Assembly (NCBI GenBank): GCA_905194705.1 | Contig: CAJJTI010000039.1 | Span: forward strand, 1-14,429 | Reading direction: 5' to 3' | Source: an uncultured Solobacterium sp. | GTDB lineage: Bacteria; Bacillota_I; Bacilli_A; Erysipelotrichales; Erysipelotrichaceae | Length of the DNA stretch: 14,429 nt | Part shown: piece after piece, positions 1 through 6,648 of the stretch | Position numbering within the stretch: the stretch's first letter is position 1 | How the letters are laid out: each line of letters begins with the position of its first letter | Notes under the pieces: generated by a model | What the model was told of the DNA's origin: nothing | The model's input: only the letters and a program-made list of their open reading frames with translations | Databases searched by the model: none | Position numbers and translations under genes: made by a program

Positions 1-84
1 ATATATATTATACATCCACTAAAACGAATATTCTCCTAGCTATCAGTGAAAATATACTGTAGTTTGTTTCATTCTTGTCATAAT
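1..84. other. Intergenic stretch with a possible minus-strand promoter leading out of the window
   Basis: No gene is visible here. On the minus strand there is a weak promoter-like pair: a -35-like TGACAA (75-80), an 18-nt spacer and a -10-like TATATT (51-56). An AGGAG motif follows at about 33-37, but no ATG, GTG or TTG lies at a usable distance inside the window. It could start the next gene to the left. The evidence is only base composition and motif spacing. Confidence 0.25.
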
Positions 85-123
85 AAAAAGTCATAATCAT
101 CGTGAAAATTTGACAATTATGAC
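85..123 (-). terminator. Rho-independent terminator after operon 1
   Basis: On the minus strand GTCATAAT and ATTATGAC form a perfect 8-bp stem (116-123 with 90-97) around an 18-nt loop, followed immediately by TTTTT (85-89). It lies about 27 nt after the stop codon of the last GntR gene and closes operon 1. The loop is long and the stem AT-rich, so termination may be incomplete. Confidence 0.65.
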
Positions 124-149
124 CAATTATTTATTGTATTTGAATAATA

Positions 150-887
150 TTAGAAATCAGAATAATATTGATTAAACTTAAATTGGATTGCATCAGATTT
201 ATAATAAGATCTTGTATATTCGACAACTTCGCCTTTTTTTGTTCTACCTAAATATTCAAAATAAAACACAGGTGTATTTTTATCGATATTTAAATATTTC
301 GCTTCTTTTTCAGGACATTTCATGATTGTAAGTTTTTGCCTGAAATCTACAGAAAGACGATTATATTTTTTCATATAATCATATAAAGAAAGTATACTAA
401 AATCTTGTTCATCAATATGTGGAAAGTATGTTGCAGGAACATAAGTATATTCAACTAATACTGGTATATCATTCATGTAACGAACTCTATGCAAAGCAAA
501 TATAGGTTCATCTGGACTAATTCTAAGTCTTCTCGCCATTGCTGTATATTTATAAATTAAACTGGTAAATATTACTTTTGAGTAAGATAACACACCACGA
601 TTTTTCCCTATAGCAGTAAAACCACTACTAGCTAAAGATTCACCGTTTGAACCCAATGTAATTTTATTTATTCTATCCGTAACAAAAGTGCCTTTTCCTT
701 GAATTCGATAAACATATCCAAGTTCTTCCAGGTGATTAATTGCTTTAGTAACAGTAAGTCTATTTACACCATACTTTTCAGCATATTCTCTTTCGCTAGG
801 TAACTTTTGATTTGACAAGTAGGTGTTATCATCTATATTACTAATAATTTCATCTTCTATTTGTTTATATATTGGTAATACTTTCAT
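150..887 (-). CDS. GntR-family (HutC/UTRA) transcriptional regulator, last gene of operon 1
   Basis: This is a 245-residue DNA-binding regulator. Residues 1-72 form the winged helix-turn-helix typical of GntR proteins, with the signature LPSEREYAEKYGVNRLTV (helix-turn-helix) and a wing ending GKGTFV. Residues from about 95 to 240 match the UTRA effector domain of the HutC subfamily, which usually binds a sugar phosphate or amino-sugar phosphate. The start is set by GAGAGGTGA five to eight bases upstream; this motif also spells the final codons of the preceding GntR gene, which stops only three bases before the ATG, so translation is probably coupled. The family is normally a repressor released by a pathway intermediate. 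Position downstream of the PTS and SIS genes suggests feedback control of operon 1. Family assignment is firm; the ligand is unknown. Confidence 0.93.
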   Translation of the reverse strand: MKVLPIYKQIEDEIISNIDDNTYLSNQKLPSEREYAEKYGVNRLTVTKAINHLEELGYVYRIQGKGTFVTDRINKITLGSNGESLASSGFTAIGKNRGVLSYSKVIFTSLIYKYTAMARRLRISPDEPIFALHRVRYMNDIPVLVEYTYVPATYFPHIDEQDFSILSLYDYMKKYNRLSVDFRQKLTIMKCPEKEAKYLNIDKNTPVFYFEYLGRTKKGEVVEYTRSYYKSDAIQFKFNQYYSDF

Positions 888-890
888 TCG

Positions 891-1592
891 TCACCTCTCA
901 AAATAATATAAATCTATAAGCATAGTGTTTATGCTGTATTCAAATAACCTGTTTTCAAAGTCATAATTGAAGCTATATTCTTTTACAACTGGAGATTTTT
1001 CTTCAATTTCCAACAAACCACTTTCTTCTTTAGTCGCTTCTACAACTCGAAGTTCTGATTCTGATCGATCTATTTGAATGCCATAGTATTGCTTTATCGT
1101 CTCATATAGTGAATCATTGATAAACTCATGTTTGTCTAATCCCGGAAAATAATCAGCAATCAAGAAACTTTTCTCTATCATTGCTTTTTTATCTTCTATT
1201 TTTCTTACTCGTTTGATTAAAAATAAATCTTGTCCAATATATATACCTGTTTTTTCAAAAAGTTCTTTATTGGCTTTAATCTTTGTGATTTCAGCTATTT
1301 CGACATCAAAAAAATATCCATTTTTATCTAATAAATCTTTTGTAGATGAAAAGAAACTGATATTTCTCTTGATTCTTTTCCTGCTGACATAATGTCCACT
1401 GTTTTTTTTCGCCCATATAATTCCTTCATCTTTTAATATTTGCATACTTGAACGAATAGTCATTTTCTGGACGTTAAATTTTTTGCATAATTCTAATTCA
1501 GAAGGCAGTTTATCCCCCTGTTTATAAATTCCTTCATCAATTAGTAATCTAATTTCATCCGCAATAATTGCGTCTTGGTTAATTCCTTTCAT
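891..1592 (-). CDS. GntR-family (HutC/UTRA) transcriptional regulator with an atypical wing
   Basis: A 233-residue regulator with an N-terminal winged helix-turn-helix (LPSELELCKKFNVQKMTIR, about residues 29-47) and a UTRA-type ligand domain from about residue 85 to the end. It lies directly before a second GntR gene and after a SIS gene, as a member of operon 1. The wing reads KKNSGHYV instead of the usual GxGTFV pattern, so its DNA contacts may differ from those of its neighbour. Start choice is uncertain: the ATG at 1592 gives the usual N-terminus, but the TTG at 1598 is better spaced (5 nt) from AGGG. A hairpin (1605-1620) and an unused strong AGGAGG (1632-1637) lie just upstream. The paralogue may bind a different effector or form heterodimers, but that is inference. 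Confidence 0.9.
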   Translation of the reverse strand: MKGINQDAIIADEIRLLIDEGIYKQGDKLPSELELCKKFNVQKMTIRSSMQILKDEGIIWAKKNSGHYVSRKRIKRNISFFSSTKDLLDKNGYFFDVEIAEITKIKANKELFEKTGIYIGQDLFLIKRVRKIEDKKAMIEKSFLIADYFPGLDKHEFINDSLYETIKQYYGIQIDRSESELRVVEATKEESGLLEIEEKSPVVKEYSFNYDFENRLFEYSINTMLIDLYYFER

Positions 1593-1604
1593 ACACAACT
1601 TATC

Positions 1605-1620
1605 CCTATTTATTAATAGG
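1605..1620 (-). promoter_or_regulatory. Small hairpin overlapping the GntR ribosome binding region
   Basis: On the minus strand CCTATT and AATAGG pair around a 4-nt AATA loop. The 3' arm overlaps the AGGG used by the GntR gene that starts at 1592/1598, so it could limit that gene's translation. A strong AAGGAGG (about 1632-1638) lies further upstream without a start codon at normal spacing. The pairing is plain to see; a regulatory role is inference. Confidence 0.3.
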
Positions 1621-1670
1621 TTATAAACTTGCCTCCTTCCCTTAGTTACATTAGTTATTTTATCAAATAA

Positions 1671-2732
1671 TCACTTCATTTTACTTCTTATATTGTCATT
1701 AAAGTGTTTATACATCGGGTGTTTTTGCCAACGGTTCAAATCTGTTGTGACTGTATTTGAAAGTAATTGGAATAATGGTAAGTACACAAATGGCAATAGT
1801 TCATGCTTTACATTTACATTCACGATAAATTGTGTAGCATCCTCTTCTTTTTCTCCACATGCTGCAATGTAATAAGTTGCACATCCAATAGATTTAACAG
1901 CGTTATATATTTCTTTTAAACGAATGCTAGTCTGATCATTTCCGTCTATTACAAATACAGTATAAGTTGGATCAAGTTGTAAATTAGGTCCATGTAGGAA
2001 TTCTTCGGATTCATGCGCACTTGTTGGAATATGAACGGTTTCCCCAATCTTTAAAGCAGCTTCACTTGCAATACCAAAGCATGTTTCGTTACCGAGAACA
2101 TAACATTGTTTCATTGTTGTTAAACGAATGTAGTTATTTTCGATAAACTTCTTTGTTTTATCAATTACTGTTGGATAATAAGAAATAGCATTTTCTATAT
2201 CTTTTATTTCTTGATTGAACATTTCATCATTATCTTTTCCAATATATAATGCAAATAATTCTAAGAATAAAATTAATGTAACAACTCCTTTAGTTACATA
2301 TCCTACTTTTTCTTCACCAACACCATAATCAATTACTATATCTGCGTAATCTTTTAAAGATGAATTGACATTACCAGTTACACCAACTGCTAATTGATTA
2401 TTTTTTTTCAAATACTCTAATGCTTCAATAGAATTAGTTGATTCTCCACCTTGAGAAATAACCATATAGAATGTGTCATCTTTAACTGTTCTATAATTTG
2501 TAAATGTATATGGAGATATTAATTCGACATCTACTTTAGATACTCTTTTCATATATGGTAAAGCACTTAATGCTGAATTATATGAAGAACCTGAAGCTAC
2601 AATACAAATATTTTTCTTGTTTGTTGATTTATAGATATCAACTATTTCTTTTACTAATGAATCTCTATTTTTTAAATTATCATGAAGTGTTTTAGGACTT
2701 TCTAAAACATAAGTTTCCATTGTTTCTTTCAT
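1671..2732 (-). CDS. SIS-domain sugar-phosphate isomerase/deglycase, GlmS/GfrE-like
   Basis: A 353-residue protein with two SIS domains, like the isomerase half of GlmS. SIS1 has ASGSSYNSA (46-54) and the phosphate-binding SQGGESTN (93-100). SIS2 has ESEEFLHGP (241-249). Glu231 and His247 keep the 16-residue spacing of catalytic Glu488/His504 in E. coli GlmS and of Glu/His in FraB/FrlB. There is no glutaminase domain, so it is not GlmS itself. Such stand-alone proteins next to mannose-family PTS genes are often Amadori or amino-sugar 6-phosphate deglycases (GfrE type) or deaminases. Here it probably cleaves the phosphorylated substrate imported by operon 1, beside the FrlB-like partner at 2844. 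The start at 2732 is chosen because AGAAAGG lies just upstream; an upstream in-frame extension would run through a hairpin. The exact substrate is inference. Confidence 0.88.
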   Translation of the reverse strand: MKETMETYVLESPKTLHDNLKNRDSLVKEIVDIYKSTNKKNICIVASGSSYNSALSALPYMKRVSKVDVELISPYTFTNYRTVKDDTFYMVISQGGESTNSIEALEYLKKNNQLAVGVTGNVNSSLKDYADIVIDYGVGEEKVGYVTKGVVTLILFLELFALYIGKDNDEMFNQEIKDIENAISYYPTVIDKTKKFIENNYIRLTTMKQCYVLGNETCFGIASEAALKIGETVHIPTSAHESEEFLHGPNLQLDPTYTVFVIDGNDQTSIRLKEIYNAVKSIGCATYYIAACGEKEEDATQFIVNVNVKHELLPFVYLPLFQLLSNTVTTDLNRWQKHPMYKHFNDNIRSKMK

Positions 2733-2749
2733 ATGTGACCTTTCTAACC

Positions 2750-2781
2750 AAAATAGGTAGGGACTATTTGTCCCCACCTAT
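2750..2781 (-). promoter_or_regulatory. Strong intercistronic stem-loop between the two SIS genes of operon 1
   Basis: On the minus strand ATAGGTGGGGAC and GTCCCTACCTAT form a 12-bp stem with one G-T pair and a 5-nt loop. Only four T residues follow. It is therefore a weak terminator, a processing site or a block to 3' exonucleases rather than a full stop, because the downstream SIS and GntR genes show no clear promoter of their own. It probably lowers downstream expression or stabilises the transporter transcript. The structure is clear; the role is inferred. Confidence 0.6.
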
Positions 2782-2843
2782 AATTGGATCAATTTTTAAT
2801 GATTGTTTAATGAACAATTACACACAAACAACAAATATTTATA

Positions 2844-3848
2844 TTAGTAATCAAATTGTCTATAATATCTTCTGAAGGCTAGTGAGTGGCCAGTATGATG
2901 TTCGAAATGACTAGCTAAACGACCTGTCAAAATTGTTTCTGCTACCATTGGGCTACATAAATCTGCAAATTTGTCACTTACTCCTTCAAGTTTATAATCG
3001 TTCAAATCAATAATCACTTTCTTTTCAGCATATTGATTTAAGAATTTTTCAACTCTTTCATCAAGTGGTCTGCATTCACCAACACCTTTTAATAAGAATA
3101 CACATGTATCTTCATCAACAAGTTCCAAACTTCCATGGAAGAATTCTGGAGAAGAAACAGCTTTTGTACGAATCCATTGCATTTCTTCTAAGATGCACAT
3201 TGTGAACATATATACGTCACCCCATACTGTGCCAGAGCCAATCCACATTAGATATGGTTCTTTATATGTCTTTTTAGCAATTGTTTCCGCTACTGGATCA
3301 AACTTTTCTTTAACTTTAATTAAAGATTCATGAACGTGTGTCATGTTTTCTACAAATTCATCATAATCCTCGAATTCGCCTCTTAGATTTAATAACTTTA
3401 ATACGATATAGTAGAATGATAAATATGTATTTTCAACACCAGATGTATCCATTGTGCATAGATAATCTACACAATCACATAATGGAGTACCTTCTTTAGT
3501 AATAGCTACTACTTCGATACCTCTTTCTTGGCACCACTTAGCTACTGCAACAGTTTCTTTTGTGTCACCAGATTTAGAACCTGTGATAACGATAGAATCT
3601 TTATTTAGCTGTGTATTTCCTTTTAGCATTAACTCTGCAGCGTTTACTACATATGTTGGTAAAGCTGTTTTTGTTTCGATAGCTGCCTTTAATGATGTGA
3701 ATTCAGCAGTTGTTCCACCAACACCTGTGAAGAAAATACTCTTTACATTACGATCATACAATTTTTGAGCAATCGCTTCTAGTTCGCCTCTTTTTGATTG
3801 AACTAGATTACCCATTGCCATATATTTTTCTTTTTCAAAACCAAGCAT
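2844..3848 (-). CDS. FrlB/FraB-like SIS-domain 6-phospho-Amadori deglycase
   Basis: A 334-residue double-SIS protein resembling FrlB (fructoselysine-6-phosphate deglycase) and FraB. SIS1 contains GVGGTTAE (42-49) and the phosphate loop SKSGDTKE (91-98). SIS2 contains SSPEFFHGSLELV (232-244), matching the EFRHGPLEIV region of FrlB. Glu222 and His238 have the 16-residue spacing of the FraB catalytic pair (Glu214/His230, recalled from the literature). The C-terminal RRYYRQFDY also resembles the RRYYGG...Y end of FrlB. The family releases an amino acid and glucose 6-phosphate from the imported phosphosugar conjugate. AGGAGGA lies at good spacing before the ATG. It follows the EIID gene by 17 nt, so it is the first enzyme after the transporter. 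The amine part of the substrate cannot be read from sequence. Confidence 0.88.
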   Translation of the reverse strand: MLGFEKEKYMAMGNLVQSKRGELEAIAQKLYDRNVKSIFFTGVGGTTAEFTSLKAAIETKTALPTYVVNAAELMLKGNTQLNKDSIVITGSKSGDTKETVAVAKWCQERGIEVVAITKEGTPLCDCVDYLCTMDTSGVENTYLSFYYIVLKLLNLRGEFEDYDEFVENMTHVHESLIKVKEKFDPVAETIAKKTYKEPYLMWIGSGTVWGDVYMFTMCILEEMQWIRTKAVSSPEFFHGSLELVDEDTCVFLLKGVGECRPLDERVEKFLNQYAEKKVIIDLNDYKLEGVSDKFADLCSPMVAETILTGRLASHFEHHTGHSLAFRRYYRQFDY

Positions 3849-3865
3849 CTTTTTGTCCTCCTATA

Positions 3866-4717
3866 CTATGCTGTAAAAATTCCTAACCAAGCGCCTATTA
3901 TTCCGACAAGCATTAATGTGAATGTTAGTGGTAATGGTTTCATACCTTTCTTTAATAGCCAATATACTAAACCGAAGATTCCAAGTGGAACTAAACCAGG
4001 TACGATACCATCCAAAATAGTTTGTAATGAACTGGCTGTTTCACCAATACCAATTGGAATATTTAAATTTAAATAAACCATTTCAGCTGTCATAGATCCA
4101 GCAACCATTAACCCCACAATTGCTGCACCATATGTTAATAATTGCATAGAACCAGATTCATCTAATTTCTTCAAGAAATCTGTTCCTAAGTTATAGCCTA
4201 GGAATACACCTGCATATCTCATTAAGAAATGAGGAACGTTGAATATTGCTAGATATAGAATTGCACCCATGATGCTTCCTTGAACAGCAAGAGAAACACC
4301 AATACCTGTTGCTAATACTCTTAATGTACCCCAGAAGAAGCTGTCACCAATACCAGCGATTGGACCCATCATAGCTGTCTTAACTGTTGCAATCTGAGTT
4401 GTATCAAAGTTTTCATTCTTTGCATTTTCTAATTCTTGAGCTGCTGTAATACCTAATGGGAATGTAATGATAAATGGAGTAGTATTATAGAATTCCATAT
4501 GTCTTACCATTGCATCTGTAAGTTTTTCAGGATTATCTTTGTAAACTTTTTTAAGTATTGGTAATATTGCATAGCAATAACCTAAGCTCATTTGTCTTTC
4601 ATAGTTCCAAGTAGCTTCCATTGGAATAGAACGATAATATACTTTCTTTAAATCCTCTTTTGTAATCAGATTATCTGGATCAGGATTCATTATGTTTGTT
4701 AATAGATTAAAATTCAT
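3866..4717 (-). CDS. PTS mannose/fructose/sorbose-family EIID component
   Basis: A 283-residue membrane subunit of a mannose-family phosphotransferase permease. Diagnostic EIID sequences are FYNTTP (76-81) and GPIAGIGDSFFWG (118-130), followed by hydrophobic segments ending near the C-terminus. EIID pairs with EIIC to form the transmembrane channel that delivers sugar to phosphorylated EIIB. The gene overlaps the 3' end of the EIIC gene by 11 nt, and its GGAGG ribosome binding site is within the last EIIC codons, which couples the two translations. Length is close to the usual 270-300. Membership of the mannose family is sure; a substrate of Amadori or amino-sugar type is inferred from the SIS genes downstream. 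Confidence 0.95.
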   Translation of the reverse strand: MNFNLLTNIMNPDPDNLITKEDLKKVYYRSIPMEATWNYERQMSLGYCYAILPILKKVYKDNPEKLTDAMVRHMEFYNTTPFIITFPLGITAAQELENAKNENFDTTQIATVKTAMMGPIAGIGDSFFWGTLRVLATGIGVSLAVQGSIMGAILYLAIFNVPHFLMRYAGVFLGYNLGTDFLKKLDESGSMQLLTYGAAIVGLMVAGSMTAEMVYLNLNIPIGIGETASSLQTILDGIVPGLVPLGIFGLVYWLLKKGMKPLPLTFTLMLVGIIGAWLGIFTA

Positions 4718-5483
4718 CGAAATCGCCTCCTGTTGAAGTTACTTTTTGCATGTCAGCCATACTCTTTTCAATTCCAACTAATACAATCGCAAGAATTACT
4801 GCGAAGATTGCTACACCTGTTGTTCCAACACCTAGTAATTTAACTGTAAAGAAGCCTAGGAAGAAGAATACAACGACTTTTCTGTTCATAATCATTTGCG
4901 CTAACATCGCAAAACCTAATGCTGGAAGTAATCCACCAGCAATACCAATTCCATCGATAACGAATTGAGGTAATAAATTAATTAATGAAATAACTGCATC
5001 TGAGCCAAAGTAGAATGCTAATGGTGTAATTGGAAGGAATATAAGCTTGCCAACGAAAGCACATAGCCAATATCCTCTTTCAAACTTCTTAACATTACCT
5101 TCTGCTGCATATTTATCGCATCTATGCAAGAACCATAATCCAATTGGTGTACCTAAAGTACCGATTGCTTGTCTTGCAGCTGCGATAGGATAAGATAATG
5201 CAAGAGCTGTTTCAGGCCCCATTCCAGCTTCAATTGCGAAAGCTGTTCCTAAAACTGTTCCACATGCCATATCAGGTGGTACATAAGCACCGATAGACAC
5301 CGCACCTACATAAGCTAGTTCTAGAGTTCCACCCATGATAACACCTTGTTTTAGGTCCCCCATTACTAGTCCTGTCAACGCTCCTAGAACGATAGGTCTA
5401 TTAACTAGACACGTTCCAAAAACTGTGTGACATCTTGCGAGAAAAATTACTACTGTAATTAAAAGTGTTTGAACTAAAAGCAT
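4707..5483 (-). CDS. PTS mannose/fructose/sorbose-family EIIC component
   Basis: A 258-residue, highly hydrophobic EIIC permease subunit with several membrane segments. It has the family's N-terminal pattern NRPIVLGALTGLVMGD followed by GVIMGGTLELAYVGAVSIG. It forms the sugar-binding part of the channel with EIID. The start has GGGAG a few bases upstream, 14 nt after the EIIB stop. Gene order A-B-C-D matches gfr, dga, lev and related loci. The C-terminal tail (TSTGGDFDEF) carries the ribosome binding site for EIID in its codons. Confidence 0.94.
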   Translation of the reverse strand: MLLVQTLLITVVIFLARCHTVFGTCLVNRPIVLGALTGLVMGDLKQGVIMGGTLELAYVGAVSIGAYVPPDMACGTVLGTAFAIEAGMGPETALALSYPIAAARQAIGTLGTPIGLWFLHRCDKYAAEGNVKKFERGYWLCAFVGKLIFLPITPLAFYFGSDAVISLINLLPQFVIDGIGIAGGLLPALGFAMLAQMIMNRKVVVFFFLGFFTVKLLGVGTTGVAIFAVILAIVLVGIEKSMADMQKVTSTGGDFDEF

Positions 5484-5497
5484 TTTTATCTCCCTTC

Positions 5498-5974
5498 TTA
5501 AAAATTTTTTAAAACACTTTGTACATTAATTTCTGGTTCACTTGGAATCATTTGAATTGTCATTTTAATTCCTTCAGCATCTAACTCTTTCAGCAAACTA
5601 ATTTCTTCATCAGTTGCGTAGATTGCTTTTGATAATTTCTTTTTATCTTTCGCTGACTTTGTTCCACCTAAATTAATACTATTAAGTTTGCATTCTCTAG
5701 CAATTCTTCCGGCATCCTTAATTGTGTCTGTAACAACAAATAGTTTGTATTTATCTGTTACGCCAGAATTAATTGCTTTAATAGAATCATCAATTGTCTT
5801 AACAACAAGTTTTACTCCAGGTGGCCTAGCAATTTTAACTGCAGTTAGTCTTAAATCATCATTTAGCAAGCTATCGCTGGCTAGTAAAATAGAGTCCGCA
5901 CCAAGAAATGCTGTCCATGAGAATGCTACTTGACCATGAAGTAATCTATGGTCTACCCTTAAATTCTTAATCAT
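5498..5974 (-). CDS. PTS mannose/fructose/sorbose-family EIIB component
   Basis: A 158-residue cytoplasmic phosphotransfer subunit. The N-terminal HRLLHGQVAFSW motif identifies it as EIIB of the mannose family, with His13 as the expected phosphorylation site that receives phosphate from EIIA and passes it to the sugar. The residue pair before RLLHG is Asp-His rather than the more usual Asp-Asp or Asp-Glu, a small departure close to the active site. The start follows AAAGGAGGAAAAATAC. It is roughly 40 percent alike by eye to the EIIB at 10797, so the two systems are old paralogues and not a recent duplication. Confidence 0.95.
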   Translation of the reverse strand: MIKNLRVDHRLLHGQVAFSWTAFLGADSILLASDSLLNDDLRLTAVKIARPPGVKLVVKTIDDSIKAINSGVTDKYKLFVVTDTIKDAGRIARECKLNSINLGGTKSAKDKKKLSKAIYATDEEISLLKELDAEGIKMTIQMIPSEPEINVQSVLKNF

Positions 5975-5995
5975 GTATTTTTCCTCCTTTCCCCT

Positions 5996-6427
5996 TTAGA
6001 ATTCTTCGTTTTCAAATTCAGAATCTGAATTTAGTTCATTACAATAAATAATTCCTGTTTTTGCTTCTTCGACTAAGCGATGAATTTGTTCATTAATTGG
6101 TTCTTCTTCGCTTCCCAAGCAAAGTCCGATTACTAATAGAAGATTCATTCCTGTTACTAAATGGCAATTTTTTATTTTGCATAATTCGAGTAATTCATTG
6201 TTGACACTGCCACCAAACATGTCAGTCATGATGATGATGTCATCTTCTTTTGGAATTGAATTAATCTCTCGCATAATTTTTTCTTTGAAATGTTCGTTAT
6301 CGCCAGTTTCTTCTTCTGTATATGCGTTATAGAAGCTTAAATTATCAATTTTACCAACGATTAATTCCAATGCACTTACCATTCCCTCTGCAAGATGGGA
6401 ATGAGAAGATATAATAAAATGTCTCAC
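5996..6427 (-). CDS. PTS mannose-family EIIA component, first gene of operon 1
   Basis: A 143-residue EIIA domain protein, the soluble carrier that takes phosphate from HPr. His9 in SSHSHLAEG fits the phosphorylated His of ManX-type EIIA, and the conserved TDMFGGS loop with Asp69 is present. The start is GTG at 6427, five bases after AGGAGG; no in-frame ATG with a ribosome site is nearer. It is the first gene behind the promoter at 6476-6503. EIIA and EIIB are separate chains, unlike ManX where they are fused. Confidence 0.93.
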   Translation of the reverse strand: MRHFIISSHSHLAEGMVSALELIVGKIDNLSFYNAYTEEETGDNEHFKEKIMREINSIPKEDDIIIMTDMFGGSVNNELLELCKIKNCHLVTGMNLLLVIGLCLGSEEEPINEQIHRLVEEAKTGIIYCNELNSDSEFENEEF

Positions 6428-6475
6428 TTGCTCCTCCTATGTATTGGCTTACTTTGTAATCCACTTGATGATTTT

Positions 6476-6503
6476 ACTATACTACTTTTATTCATTTATG
6501 CAA
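6476..6503 (-). promoter_or_regulatory. Sigma-A-type promoter of operon 1
   Basis: On the minus strand a -35 TTGCAT (6498-6503), a 16-nt spacer and a -10 TATAGT (6476-6481) sit about 50 nt upstream of the EIIA start. This is the best match in the gap between the two operons. Salmonella gfr uses sigma-54; no GG-N10-GC element is seen here. Confidence 0.6.
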
Positions 6504-6525
6504 CCCCTTTCATAGCGAAAAATAC

Positions 6526-6539
6526 AAATAAATTTATTT
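6526..6539. promoter_or_regulatory. 14-bp perfect AT palindrome upstream of the operon 1 promoter
   Basis: AAATAAATTTATTT is a perfect inverted repeat about 22 bp upstream of the -35 element. It could bind a GntR dimer or act as an UP-like element. AT-only palindromes arise often by chance in such DNA, so confidence is low. Confidence 0.25.
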
Positions 6540-6573
6540 TCATACAGCAAAGAAAAACACTTAACTTTTTTCT

Positions 6574-6587
6574 TTCAAACGTTTTCA
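6574..6587. promoter_or_regulatory. Possible catabolite-responsive element (cre) upstream of operon 1
   Basis: TTCAAACGTTTTCA differs at one position from the CcpA consensus TGNAANCGNWNNCA and keeps the central CG. It is about 70 bp upstream of the -35 element, a place more typical of activation than of roadblock repression, or it may be fortuitous. CcpA control fits a sugar PTS, but only the sequence match supports it. Confidence 0.35.
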
Positions 6588-6595
6588 TTGTTTTC

Positions 6596-6622
6596 AAAAA
6601 AAAGCAGACCTACTGTCTACTT
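6596..6622 (-). terminator. Rho-independent terminator of operon 2
   Basis: On the minus strand AAGTAGAC and GTCTGCTT (one G-T pair) form an 8-bp stem around AGTAG, and a run of T continues to 6596. It is 26 nt beyond the GntR stop codon at 6649 and separates operon 2 from the operon 1 promoter. Confidence 0.85.
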
Positions 6623-6648
6623 CTTCCTTAAAAATTTATATTTAGTAT

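Noticed and set aside
139..170. Direct repeat GAATAATATT near the end of the last GntR gene
   Set aside because: It is a short AT-rich repeat that partly lies in coding sequence and is expected by chance at this base composition.
1671..2732. Glucosamine synthase GlmS
   Set aside because: The protein has only the isomerase half; there is no N-terminal Cys glutaminase domain and its context is a PTS operon.
2733..2777. N-terminal extension of the operon 1 GfrE-like SIS gene
   Set aside because: The added residues are read through the stem-loop at 2750-2781 and have no ribosome site; AGAAAGG precedes the ATG at 2732.
4750..4968. Open frames on the plus strand (also 3562-3768, 5688-5933, 8401-8613, 9744-10085, 10882-11163, 14004-14360)
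   Set aside because: They are antisense to well-supported genes, lack recognisable motifs and have no ribosome sites or promoters of note.
6395..6631. Plus-strand open frame in the gap between the two operons
   Set aside because: It starts inside the EIIA gene, covers the operon 1 promoter and the operon 2 terminator, and its product is low-complexity with a run of Leu, Phe and Lys. No protein family is suggested.
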